A program made the translations under genes and the position numbers. Of a stretch of 41,291 bases of DNA, positions 31,110-41,100 are shown in pieces; positions within the stretch are counted from its first letter, which is position 1; the number at the start of each line of letters is the position of its first letter. The notes below the pieces were generated by a model. That model was given only the letters and a program-made list of their open reading frames with translations. It did not search any database and was not told the DNA's origin. This DNA comes from an uncultured Clostridia bacterium (GTDB taxonomy: Bacteria > Bacillota > Clostridia > Lachnospirales > Lachnospiraceae): assembly GCA_946629525.1 (NCBI GenBank), contig CAMOXU010000010.1, forward strand, positions 1 through 41,291, given 5' to 3'.

Positions 31110-32645
31110 ATGGCAGTCACAGTATTTGCGGCAATCGACATCGGATCCTACAACGTGACGATGGAGATTTTTGAGATCACGAAGAAGAACGGGCTGAAGT
31201 CGCTGACGACCGTCAGGCAGCGCCTGGAGCTTGGCCGCGACACGTATAATGACGGGATGGTCTCCCCGGAGATCCTGAGGGAGCTGACGCGTATTCTGAA
31301 GGATTACAGCAGGATCATGAAAGAGTACGGGGCCAGATCATACCGCGCATGCGCAAAGACAGCGCTCCGCGAGGCGAGAAATTTCCATCTCGTCCGGGAG
31401 CATGTGCGGAATAAGACCGGGATCGAGATTGAGATCCTTTCCAATTCCGAGCAGCGGTTCATGGCCTATAAATCGATCGCGTCGCGCGGAGTCGAATTCC
31501 ACAACGTCATAGGGAAGGGGACTGCGATCATTGACGTGAGCGGAGGCAGTATCCAGATCTCCCTCTTCGACAAGGAAACACTCGTGACGGCACAGAATCT
31601 TAAGCTCGGGCTTCTCCGCATCAGCAGCAGGCTGTCAAAGATCCTGAATGAGACGACGCATCCGGATGCCCTGATCGACGAATTTATCCGCAAGGATATC
31701 CTGAATTTCAAGCGGATGCATTTAAAGGACCGCAGCATTGATACGATCATTCTGGTCGGAGACTATTATACGAATATCATTTTCCAGAATAAGACGGATA
31801 TGAACAAGATCGAGACCCGGGAGGAATTCATGCTCTGGTACGATCATATCATCCGTCAGACCCCGAATGAGGTCGCTGCGGAGCTCGGTGTCGGTATGGA
31901 GGTCGCGGACGCTGTCATTCCGATGGCGGTCCTGTACCGCCGGCTGATCGAGGTGTTCGGCGCCAACACGATCTGGCTCCCGGGGATCCAGCTGACAGAC
32001 GGAATGGCCTACGATTTCGCCACGAAGGAAAAACTGATCCGGACACAGCACGATTTTGACAAGGATATCGTCATGGCGGCGAAGCATATGGCGAAGCGCT
32101 ACGGGGGCAACAAGGCGCATACGGAGAAACTGGTCGAGATCGCGGACGCGATCTTCAAGGCCGTCAGAAAGGAATCGGTCCTCGGTCCGCGAGACAGACT
32201 TCTTCTGAAGGTCGCGTGCTACCTCAATGACTGCGGGAAGTATATCAGTCTGGTAAATGTCGCGGAATGCTCCTACAGCATCATCAGATCAACTGAGATC
32301 ATCGGGCTCTCCGACACAGAGCGTGTCATCATCGCCAATGTGGTCAAGTACCACACACTTCCCTTTGAATTCTACGGGGAGAACAACGAGGGCCTGAGCG
32401 AATTCGACTTCCTTCGCGTCGCACAGCTGACGGCGATCTTAAGGACGGCGAACAGTCTTGATCAGAGCTATCTTCAGAAGGTCCAGGATGTGAGAGTGAC
32501 AGCGAAAGAGGGTGCTCTCAAGATCGATGTGACCGTGAAGCAGGATTTCACACTGGAGAAAGGCCTGTTCGCGAGCACCGTGGGCTTCTTTGAAGACATG
32601 TTCGATATGAAGCCTGTCCTGAAGATCCGCAGAAGTACGATCTGA
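31110..32645 (+). CDS. ppx: Ppx/GppA-family exopolyphosphatase with C-terminal HD-like domain
   Basis: Protein of 511 residues combining an actin-fold Ppx/GppA phosphatase (residues 1 to about 300) with a C-terminal helical HD-like domain. Phosphate-binding motifs are visible: AAIDIGSYNVTMEIFEI at the N-terminus, YRACAKTALREARN, and IDVSGGSIQISLFD (DxSGGS, typical of the family). The C-terminal part contains KVACYLNDCGKYISLVN and VKYHTLPFEFYG, resembling the HD module of larger exopolyphosphatases, although the canonical His-Asp pair is not obvious. It would release phosphate from polyphosphate or act on pppGpp. AAGGAGAGG precedes the ATG. It lies 109 bp upstream of ppk1, so synthesis and breakdown of polyphosphate are adjacent. 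Confidence 0.92.
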   Translation: MAVTVFAAIDIGSYNVTMEIFEITKKNGLKSLTTVRQRLELGRDTYNDGMVSPEILRELTRILKDYSRIMKEYGARSYRACAKTALREARNFHLVREHVRNKTGIEIEILSNSEQRFMAYKSIASRGVEFHNVIGKGTAIIDVSGGSIQISLFDKETLVTAQNLKLGLLRISSRLSKILNETTHPDALIDEFIRKDILNFKRMHLKDRSIDTIILVGDYYTNIIFQNKTDMNKIETREEFMLWYDHIIRQTPNEVAAELGVGMEVADAVIPMAVLYRRLIEVFGANTIWLPGIQLTDGMAYDFATKEKLIRTQHDFDKDIVMAAKHMAKRYGGNKAHTEKLVEIADAIFKAVRKESVLGPRDRLLLKVACYLNDCGKYISLVNVAECSYSIIRSTEIIGLSDTERVIIANVVKYHTLPFEFYGENNEGLSEFDFLRVAQLTAILRTANSLDQSYLQKVQDVRVTAKEGALKIDVTVKQDFTLEKGLFASTVGFFEDMFDMKPVLKIRRSTI

Positions 32646-32754
32646 CCGACAGACAAGATGTATATTCTGCGGGAATACCGCGGAGAGTCTTTCCGTGAAG
32701 ACAAATCACGAGGTGCCTGTAAAGCACAGGCTCTCGCAGCTGCTTTAAGAATAC

Positions 32755-35472
32755 ATGAACGAGGATGGTATGGATATGGAAACCAGAACGGATGAGAACA
32801 GAATAGAGATCCCGGACGCTGAGAAGATACAGGACGCAGGGGAAGCGGGAGCTTCCACGGAAGCCGCGGAGGAGAAGAAGGCCTCTTTTGAGACTGTCTC
32901 TCCGGAAAATGAGAACGATGCGGCTGAAATAAAGGCTGCGGACGTCAGTGAAGGCACTGACGCCTCTGCGGAGGAGGAAGGATCCGGTAAGACGGAGACC
33001 GGAGCGGCCGACAAAAAAGTCCAGAAGGCTCCGAAGAAGAAAGACGCGGCAAAGAATGCTGCCGGATCCGGTACAAAATCCGCCAAATCCGGCGCAAAGA
33101 GCGCAAAATCCCAGAAGTCCGGGAGTGCGGGCAAGACAGGTGCAAAGGCCGGAACCAAGAGCGCCGCAAAGGGTGGGGCGAAGAGTGCCGCAAAGGCCGC
33201 CAGGGCAGCAGAGGGCACGGAAAAGACAGGAAAAGCCGAAGCAAAGACGACCGGCAGCGAGAGCGCTTCGAAAAAGGCCGGGAAGACGCAGGCCGCGTCT
33301 GAAGCCCGGAATACGATCGACTTCAGAAATCCCGAATATTACAGGAACAGGGAGCTTTCCTGGCTGCAGTTCGACGGGCGCTGCCTGTCCGAGGCGCGGG
33401 ACCGCAATATCGTTCCTCTTTTTGAGCGGATCAAGTTCCTGAGCATCACGGCTTCGAACCTCGACGAGTTCAATATGGTCCGTGTGGCATCGCTGAAGGA
33501 TCAGGTGCATGCAGGCTACAGGAAGAAGGATATTGCCGGACTTACGGCCGCTGATCAGCTTGCGCTCATTTCCGAGAAGATGCAGGAGTTCGTAAAGGAT
33601 CAGTATTCGATTTATAACCGGTCCCTTGTACCTTCTCTGCTGAAAGCCGGCCTGGAGATCGTCGAGGATTACGGGAGTCTTACGGAGTCGCAGTGCGCAT
33701 TCCTTGACACGTACTTTGAGACGGAGATCTATCCGATCCTCACTCCGATGGCAATGGATTCCTCGAGACCGTTCCCGCTGGTCCGCAACAAGACCCTGAA
33801 CATCGGCGCGCTGATCGCTCCGAAGGAATCGAAGAAGAAGAAAGAGACCTGCGAGTTCGCTACGGTCCAGGTCCCGGCCGTACTTCCGCGGATCATCCGC
33901 CTGCCGGATGCGGAGGACGGGCATATGGTCGTCATTCTGCTCGAGGAAGTGATCCGCAAATATATCGGAGTACTTTTCCAGCACTACAATGTCCTCTGTG
34001 CTTATCCGTACCGGATCATGCGGAACGCGGAGCTGGACGTCGATGAGGAGGAGGCGGAGGATCTGCTGAAAGAGATCCAGAAGCAGCTGAAGAAGCGGCA
34101 GTGGGGAGAGGTCATCCGCCTTGAGATCGAGGAAGGCGTCGACAAGCGTCTCCTCAAGGTGCTGTCAAAGGAATTTAATGTTTCCGGAAATGACATTTTC
34201 TTCATACCGGGACCGATCGACCTGACCTTCCTCATGAAGATGTACGGCCTTCCGGGATTTGAAGCCTACAAAACGAAAAAGTATACTCCGGCACCTGTCC
34301 CGGCCTTTATGGGCGAGGAGGATATCTTCAGCGTCATCAGGAACGGGGACGTCCTTGTGCATCACCCCTACATGTCCTTCGATCCGGTCGTCAAATTCGT
34401 GCAGAAGGCGTCCGTGGACCCGGATGTCCTGGCGATCAAGCAGACGCTGTACCGCGTGAGCGGGGATTCCCCGATCGTAGCTGCTCTGGCCAGGGCAGCC
34501 GACAACGGAAAGCAGGTGACCGTACTCGTCGAGCTGAAGGCGAGGTTTGACGAGGAGCACAATATCGCCTGGGCAAAGATGCTTGAGAAGGCGGGCTGCC
34601 ATGTCATTTACGGCCTTCTCGGACTCAAGGTCCACAGCAAGATCACGATGGTGATCCGCAGAGAGGAGGACGGGATCCGCCGGTATGTCCATCTCGGGAC
34701 CGGAAACTACAACGATTCGACCGCAAAGCTCTATACGGATATGGGTATCTTCACCTGCGACGCGCAGATCGGAGCGGATGCGACCGCTGTGTTCAATATG
34801 CTTTCGGGCTACTCGGAGCCGGAGAAGTGGTATAAGCTTCTCGTGGCGCCGATCTGGATGAAGAAGTCGTTCCTTCGCCTGATCGACAGGGAGAAGAGAA
34901 ATGCACTTGCCGGCAGGGAGGCCTTTATCCGGGCGAAGATGAACTCCCTGTGCGACCCCGATATCATCGAGGCACTCTATGCGGCGTCCGCCGCAGGCGT
35001 TCAGATCTCCCTTCTTGTGCGCGGGATCTGCTGTCTGAGGACCGGTATCCCCGGCGTGTCGGAGAATATCCACGTGCGGTCGATCGTCGGTAATTTCCTT
35101 GAGCATGCGAGAATTTTCCACTTCTGCAACGACGGAAGCGACGAGGTCTTCATGGGATCCGCCGACTGGATGCCGAGGAACCTTGATAAGCGCGTTGAGA
35201 TCGTTTTCCCGGTCGAAGACGAAAAGCTCATGAGGGAAGTCATTCATATTCTGGATACGGAGTTCGAAGATAACGTCAAGGCGCATATTCTCATGCCTGA
35301 CGGCGAATATGTAAAGATCGACAAGCGGGGAAAGAAGCTTGTGAATTCCCAGGATCAGTTCTGCAAGGAGGCATGGGATCAGGTCCCGAAGTCTCCGGAT
35401 CCGATCGAATCGAGGCGCTTTATCCCGGCGGAACCTCCGATCGTATTCGACGAAGAGACGGATGGTGTCTGA
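32755..35472 (+). CDS. ppk1: Polyphosphate kinase 1 with long Lys/Ala-rich N-terminal extension
   Basis: Makes inorganic polyphosphate from ATP. The Ppk1 core starts at about residue 188 (FRNPEYYRNRELSWLQFDGR) and runs to the end with all four Ppk1 domains. Active-site His627 (LKVHSKI) and second His646 (YVHLGTGNYND) are 19 apart, as in E. coli Ppk. The first 185 residues are extra: an acidic stretch (residues 10-80), then about 100 residues of Lys, Ala, Gly and Ser with repeated KSAAK/KSGAK, like a histone-H1-type tail. The start is uncertain: ATG 32755 has no ribosome site, while ATGs at 32770 and 32776 follow GAGGA; only the tail is affected. The preceding 109-bp gap has two small stems and nothing else. 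glf follows after 34 bp. Confidence 0.93.
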   Translation: MNEDGMDMETRTDENRIEIPDAEKIQDAGEAGASTEAAEEKKASFETVSPENENDAAEIKAADVSEGTDASAEEEGSGKTETGAADKKVQKAPKKKDAAKNAAGSGTKSAKSGAKSAKSQKSGSAGKTGAKAGTKSAAKGGAKSAAKAARAAEGTEKTGKAEAKTTGSESASKKAGKTQAASEARNTIDFRNPEYYRNRELSWLQFDGRCLSEARDRNIVPLFERIKFLSITASNLDEFNMVRVASLKDQVHAGYRKKDIAGLTAADQLALISEKMQEFVKDQYSIYNRSLVPSLLKAGLEIVEDYGSLTESQCAFLDTYFETEIYPILTPMAMDSSRPFPLVRNKTLNIGALIAPKESKKKKETCEFATVQVPAVLPRIIRLPDAEDGHMVVILLEEVIRKYIGVLFQHYNVLCAYPYRIMRNAELDVDEEEAEDLLKEIQKQLKKRQWGEVIRLEIEEGVDKRLLKVLSKEFNVSGNDIFFIPGPIDLTFLMKMYGLPGFEAYKTKKYTPAPVPAFMGEEDIFSVIRNGDVLVHHPYMSFDPVVKFVQKASVDPDVLAIKQTLYRVSGDSPIVAALARAADNGKQVTVLVELKARFDEEHNIAWAKMLEKAGCHVIYGLLGLKVHSKITMVIRREEDGIRRYVHLGTGNYNDSTAKLYTDMGIFTCDAQIGADATAVFNMLSGYSEPEKWYKLLVAPIWMKKSFLRLIDREKRNALAGREAFIRAKMNSLCDPDIIEALYAASAAGVQISLLVRGICCLRTGIPGVSENIHVRSIVGNFLEHARIFHFCNDGSDEVFMGSADWMPRNLDKRVEIVFPVEDEKLMREVIHILDTEFEDNVKAHILMPDGEYVKIDKRGKKLVNSQDQFCKEAWDQVPKSPDPIESRRFIPAEPPIVFDEETDGV

Positions 35473-35506
35473 GGGATCGTTCGAAGAGAATATAAGGAGA
35501 TTACAC

Positions 35507-36610
35507 ATGCAGTATGATTATCTTGTCGTCGGCGCAGGCCTTTACGGCGCGGTCTTTGCGCATGAAGCGGTAAAACGCGGAAAAAAATGCCTGGTCATCG
35601 ACAAACGGAACCACATTGCCGGAAATATTTACTGCGCGGAGGAGGAGGGGATCCTCATTCACCGCTATGGCGCGCATATATTCCATACTTCCGACGAGGA
35701 GGTATGGGAATATGCCAAACAGTTCGTGACATTCAATCATTTTATCAACAGCCCTGTCGCGAGATACAGGGACGAGCTCTACAATCTTCCCTTCAATATG
35801 AACACGTTCTCGAAAATGTGGGGGATCAGGACGCCGGATGAGGCGAAGGCCATCATAGCCGGGCAGATCGCCGGTCTCGGGATCACGGAACCGAAGAATC
35901 TGGAAGAGCAGGCGCTCCGACTCGTCGGGACCGATGTATACGAGAAGCTCGTGAAAGGGTATACGGAGAAGCAGTGGGGGAGACCCTGTACAGCCCTGCC
36001 GGCATTCATTATCCGGAGGCTTCCGCTCCGCTTCACTTACGACAACAACTATTTCAGTGACCCGCACCAGGGAGTGCCGAAGGAAGGCTACACCGTCCTC
36101 GTCGAAAAGCTGCTGGCCGGCTCCGATGTACTGCTCCGAACAGAGTACAGGGAATTTATCCGGGTGAACCCGAATGCGGCATATAAGACGGTCTTTACGG
36201 GACCGATCGACGAATTCTTTGATTTCTGTTACGGCAGTCTTGAGTACCGGAGCGTCCGGTTCGAGGACGAGCATCCGGACACGGACAACTATCAGGGATG
36301 TGCGGTCGTCAATTACACGGAGGCGGAGGTCCCCTATACACGGATCATAGAGCACAAGCACTTTGCGTTCGGCACGCAGCCGACGACGATCATTTCCAAA
36401 GAGTATCCGAGCGAGTGGAGACCGGGAGTCGAGCCCTATTATCCGATCAATGACGAGAAGAACACAAAGCTCTATGAGAAGTACAAGGCTAAAGCCGATC
36501 AGACGGAAAATGTTCTCTTCGGCGGCCGCCTGGGCACCTACCGCTACTATGATATGGACAAGGTCATTGCACGGGCGCTCGAGGATGTGCGGGCGGAATT
36601 CGGAGAATAA
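35507..36610 (+). CDS. glf: UDP-galactopyranose mutase
   Basis: FAD-dependent enzyme of 367 residues interconverting UDP-galactopyranose and UDP-galactofuranose for envelope glycans. It has the N-terminal FAD-binding YLVVGAGLYGAVFAHEA, the family's RYGAHIFHTSDEEVWEY, KGYTEKQWGRP and the C-terminal FGGRLGTYRYYDMD flavin contact. ATG 35507 follows AAGGAG with 7-nt spacing; the longer frame from 35462 would overlap ppk1 and lacks such a site. It is downstream of ppk1 and upstream of a CapA-like gene, pointing to surface polysaccharide use of galactofuranose. Confidence 0.96.
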   Translation: MQYDYLVVGAGLYGAVFAHEAVKRGKKCLVIDKRNHIAGNIYCAEEEGILIHRYGAHIFHTSDEEVWEYAKQFVTFNHFINSPVARYRDELYNLPFNMNTFSKMWGIRTPDEAKAIIAGQIAGLGITEPKNLEEQALRLVGTDVYEKLVKGYTEKQWGRPCTALPAFIIRRLPLRFTYDNNYFSDPHQGVPKEGYTVLVEKLLAGSDVLLRTEYREFIRVNPNAAYKTVFTGPIDEFFDFCYGSLEYRSVRFEDEHPDTDNYQGCAVVNYTEAEVPYTRIIEHKHFAFGTQPTTIISKEYPSEWRPGVEPYYPINDEKNTKLYEKYKAKADQTENVLFGGRLGTYRYYDMDKVIARALEDVRAEFGE

Positions 36611-36646
36611 GGAGCAGCAGGGTTCGCTGCAAGTGAGGGGAAATTT

Positions 36647-38104
36647 ATGGCGGATGCTGTAAAAAAGAAAAAGAAAAAAAAGAAGATAAGGATCGCTCCC
36701 TGGCGGCAGACGCAGAGGGCGCTTCTCGTTCTGTTCTGCCTGACGGTCTTCGCGGCGGCCATACCGGTCTGGCGGGTGGTACAGGTGCGGGGGGAAACTG
36801 CAGAGAGCGCGAAGGAAGTCAGAGATGATTCAGTCGTTCCCGCGGAGAGCACGGGCAGCGTCACGCCCCTTCCGGACACGGCTGAAGTTAAAGCCGCGGA
36901 GCCCACGCCGGCTCCTGCCGATACTGCGGCGGAACCGGCAGAGATCACTCAGCCTGCATCCCAGCCGGTCCAGTATACCGAACCGGTCCCGCTGGCCGCG
37001 CTTCCCACTGCAGAGGAAGATCCGGCAGCCTGGTATGAGTACGGGGCAGGTCCGCAGGATGCGGACAGCATTACGATCCTCGGATGCGGCGACAACCTTA
37101 TGCACAGCCAGCTCTATGAGAACGCGTGGACCGGGGAGACCTATGATTTTTCTCCCTACTACGAAAATGTAAGAGCGTTCGTCAGCTCTGCGGATCTCGC
37201 AACGATCAATCAGGAGACGCCGATGGCTACGGACCTTTACGAGCCGTCGACCTACCCGTCCTTCAACACTCCGAAGCAGATCGGCGATGCGATCCTCGGA
37301 ACGGGCTTTGACGTCATAAACCTCGGCAACAACCATATCTACGATAAGGGTACGGCCGGCGCGCTGGCTACGCTCGAATATTTCGCGGAGAGAAATGTTC
37401 CGACCGTGGGAATATACACCTCGATGGAGGATGCGGGAGATATCCGTGTCGTCGAGAAGAACGGCATCAGGGTGGCGTTCTTAAGCTTCGTCGAGTTCAC
37501 GAATGTGGACGCGGACGAGGAGGGAACGGATATCATCTGGCTGGCGGATACCGAAGGAATGAAGGATCAGATCCATGCGGCCAGACAGGCTGCGGACATC
37601 GTCGTTGCCCATGTGCACTGGGGAATAGAGGGCACGACGGATCTCACGGAGCTGCAGACGACCATGGCGCAGTTCATGGTGGATGAAGGCGTCGATATCA
37701 TCTTCGGAAATCATCCGCACTGGCTGCAGAAGCTCACCGTTCTGACCAGAGGGAGCGACGGGACAAGGTGCCCGGTCATTTACTCCATGGGAAATTTCCT
37801 GAGCGGAATGGACCGAAGGGAAGAGCTGATCACGGGCTTTCTGACCGTGGAAGTCTCCAGAGACGCGAACGGAAGAGCTATTCCTGTCAAGATGGGATTT
37901 CTGCCTCTGGTCATCCATTTTTCCAATCTGGAAAAGACGGATCTCCGGATCTATCCTCTGTGTTACTACACAGAGGAGATGGCTCAGGCAAATGCCGTCA
38001 ATCAGATCCGGGACGACGCTGCGTTCGATCTTGAACTGATCCGGAATGTCGTGGATACGAGCATTCCTAAAGAATATCAGAATCAGATGGTTAGTATCTA
38101 TTGA
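36647..38104 (+). CDS. CapA-family (poly-gamma-glutamate capsule type) metallophosphatase-fold protein
   Basis: A 485-residue, probably membrane-anchored extracellular protein. The N-terminus is strongly basic (residues 2-14 include eight consecutive Lys), followed by one hydrophobic anchor (LLVLFCLTVFAAAIPVW) and a Pro/Ala/Glu-rich linker to about residue 120. The CapA/PGA_cap domain follows: ILGCGDNLMH, TINQETPM, LGNNHIYDKG, HVHWGIEG and FGNHPHWLQ, the His/Asp/Asn set of the calcineurin-like fold. Relatives take part in poly-gamma-glutamate capsule or related surface functions; no capB/C-like gene is in this window. The poly-Lys segment is encoded by a run of A broken by single G, prone to slippage. 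GAGGGG precedes the ATG. Confidence 0.9.
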   Translation: MADAVKKKKKKKKIRIAPWRQTQRALLVLFCLTVFAAAIPVWRVVQVRGETAESAKEVRDDSVVPAESTGSVTPLPDTAEVKAAEPTPAPADTAAEPAEITQPASQPVQYTEPVPLAALPTAEEDPAAWYEYGAGPQDADSITILGCGDNLMHSQLYENAWTGETYDFSPYYENVRAFVSSADLATINQETPMATDLYEPSTYPSFNTPKQIGDAILGTGFDVINLGNNHIYDKGTAGALATLEYFAERNVPTVGIYTSMEDAGDIRVVEKNGIRVAFLSFVEFTNVDADEEGTDIIWLADTEGMKDQIHAARQAADIVVAHVHWGIEGTTDLTELQTTMAQFMVDEGVDIIFGNHPHWLQKLTVLTRGSDGTRCPVIYSMGNFLSGMDRREELITGFLTVEVSRDANGRAIPVKMGFLPLVIHFSNLEKTDLRIYPLCYYTEEMAQANAVNQIRDDAAFDLELIRNVVDTSIPKEYQNQMVSIY

Positions 38105-38116
38105 CAAAGTCACACA

Positions 38117-38151
38117 GGAAGGAGGGATCGGCGAGCGCCGATCGAGGATGT
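38117..38151 (+). promoter_or_regulatory. Hairpin between two ribosome binding sites of the pseudokinase gene
   Basis: GGAAGGAGGG (38117-38126) runs directly into a perfect 7-bp hairpin GATCGGC-GAGC-GCCGATC (38126-38143), which is followed by a second, weaker site GAGG (38144-38147) and ATG at 38152. The strong site is about 25 nt from the ATG unless the hairpin folds and brings it close. Confidence 0.5.
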
Positions 38152-41100
38152 ATGGAGACGATTAAAATCTGGCCGGGATGGGAGATTAAGGAACAGATCG
38201 GAGAAGGTGATCTCGGAAGAGTTTTTCGTATTGAACGTACGGATGCCGGGGTCACAAGAGAGGCAGCCCTCAAAGTGATCGGGATCTCCGGGGATGCAGG
38301 TGAGATCAAGAGGCTTCGGAAGATGGGGATGGACGAAGAGTCGATCCTCGAGATCTACGAAGACAGAAAAGATCAGCTCCTTGCAGCGGCAGCCCGCCTT
38401 TCCTGTCTGAGAACCGCATGCGGGATCGCGTCCGTGGAGGATATTGATTCCTCCTGGGATGAGGAGACATCTTCGTGGTCGATCCAGATCCGCAGTGAAT
38501 TCCTGGAGAGTCTGGATGCATACGGGAAGAGGGCCGGAGAAATGCTTCCGGAGGAGATCGCCCGTATGGGACGGGATATCTCGGGCGCGCTCATGACGCT
38601 TGAGAAGGAGGGGATCATTTCCCTCTCCGTAAAGCCGTCGAATATTCTGAGGAACAGTGAAGGCGCGTACAAACTGTCTGACGCCGGCATCAATGAGGGG
38701 ACAGGAAGACTGGCCGCATCGAAGGTCGGATCGATCTTTTCATGGGATGCGCCGGAGCTGGTGCGGGCCGGGAATTATGACGGGACTTCCGACATCTATT
38801 CCCTCGGCATGATCATGTACGTGCTGCTGAACAGGGGACAGCGGCCGTTCCTTCCGGAAGACGGCAGTATGAAGCGCTGGATGAGAATCAGGATCGCCAA
38901 TGAGAAGCGGGTATCCGGCGAAGCTCTGCCGAAGCCTGCCTGCGGCGATGAAAAGCTTCAGGAAATCGTTATGAAAGCCTGCGCTCCGAATGCACAGGAC
39001 CGTTATCAGAACGCCGGGGAGCTCAGGGAAGCTCTTGAGTACTGGCTGTTCGGACAGAAATACGGGATGGCGCCTGCGAAAGCTTCGGCAATACAGGAGT
39101 CTCCGATAAAGAGCGAAGCCGTGGAACTTCCCTCGGAGGAGCCTCAGGCGGCGGAAGCTGTACAGCCGGGCGATCCGGAAGTCGTGAATTTTGCAGCGCC
39201 TCCGGAAGCGGAAATACCTGCCGGGCCGCATGAAGCGGATATTTTCACCGAGCCGGCGGAGGAACCTGTTGAAGCAGAGAACGTACAGCTCTGCGGCATG
39301 GGCGCTGAGATTTTTGCTGCGACCTCAGAGGAGCCGGAGGCGGAAATCCCTGCTGAGACCCATGCAGCGGAAGATATCTTCACCGAGCCGGCGGAGGAGC
39401 CGGAGGCGGAAATCCCTGTTGAGACCCATGCAGCGGAAGATATCTTCACCGAGCCGGCGGAGGAGCCCCGGGCAGAAATTCCTGCCCTGCCCGAAGAGGA
39501 AGGAATTCTTCGCGTAAAGGCGGATGAAGAACCCGAAAGTGATGCGGATGACGCACCGTGGAAAGTATCACTGTTCAAGAAGACAGTGGAAGAGCCGGAG
39601 ATCGGAACTGCACCGGTCCTTTCAGAGGAATCCGATGCCGGCCGGCAGGATCCGCCTGAGACGAATTTCTTCGGCATGCCGGAGCAGTCTGTTGTGCCGG
39701 AGACTCCTGATCTGCCGGAGCAGCCTGCTGTGCCGGAAACGCCTGATCTGCCGGAGCAGCCTGCAGCGGAGCCGGAGTTTGGTTCCGGAGCGCTTTTCCA
39801 TATGCCTGATGATATGGATGTGCGGGAAGAGAAGGCAGAAGAGCCTGATATGATCCCCCGGGAATCTCTTTTTGGCGGATTCGGGGAAGAAGATGAGGCT
39901 ACGGCTCTCGTGGATGATTCGGACCGCGAAGCTTTAAGCAGACCGGAGTCCCTTTTCCATATGGATAATGCGGAGAAATCCCTCGATGACAGCGTTTCGG
40001 ATTTCTTCAGATCGGCAGGTGACCTTGACGAGGAGAAGCCGGATAATGAAGCGGCCCCTGTGACGGAGAGCAGACCGGAAGTGCCCGGGACTCAGGAGTC
40101 TCAGGCAGGCGGATTCTTCGGATGGGCCGGACAGGGCCCGTCTCAGGAGGAAGATCAGTACGGGGCGACGATCGTCGAGGCACCGGATATCCTGCCGGCC
40201 AGGGAGGCGGAGAAAGAGGCGCTTCCTCCGACAGCGGATCTCTTCATTTACATTTTCCAGCGGGATGACAGACTGTACGGAATTCACAGCGTGGTCTCGG
40301 AAAATGGCGGCGGAGCACGGTTCAAGATGAAATCAGATGTTCTCGAGACAGGGCTTTTCGAGACGATCCTCGGCAATCTCAAAAACCGCTCATCGCTTCC
40401 TATAGAGAACGCTTACGTGACGATTGAAAGCGGTGCTTCAAAAGAGGACTATGAGGCGCGCAGGCAGATGGTCCTTGCGGCCGGTCTCAAGTCGGTCACG
40501 GTCCTCGATGACGCGGCTGTCAATGCGCTTGGAATTTTTGCGGAGGAGCTTACCGGACAGGAAGGGGACCATTATGTGCTGTCAGTGATTCATGACTACA
40601 GCGGTTTCCGAAGCAGTCTGCTCCGCTTTGATACCGGCGACGGCACAAGGATCAGTGTTCTGAAATCGGCTCCCACAGGAAGAGTTGTGGATCCGATGGA
40701 AAATCCGGCATTTGTGATGGATCGGATGCTTCAGGATAACTGCCGGGTAGACGGGGTCGATTATTCTGACCGTGTGGAGCGTGTGCTGGTCGACAACAGG
40801 AACCGTCCTCTTATGGGATCTGTGGGACAGGGCTCCTATGACCCGTATTATAATGAGGCTTATGGCAGTATTTTCCGCAGGGCGAATCTCTATGAAGGAA
40901 TCGAAGCGCTGAAGGGGCTGGCCTATGTGAGCGGCTGCGAAAAGGGAGAGAAGAAGGGCGTACATCTGAATCTCTCCGTATATGAGGAGCCTGTCAGAAC
41001 ACAGTCGGAAGAGAATTATGCGGGCGCGACCGAACAGAAAGGCAGCTTTGTCTTCCCCGGAGCGGAGAGCTCCGGAAGAGAGGCGGAATTCGGACGCGAC

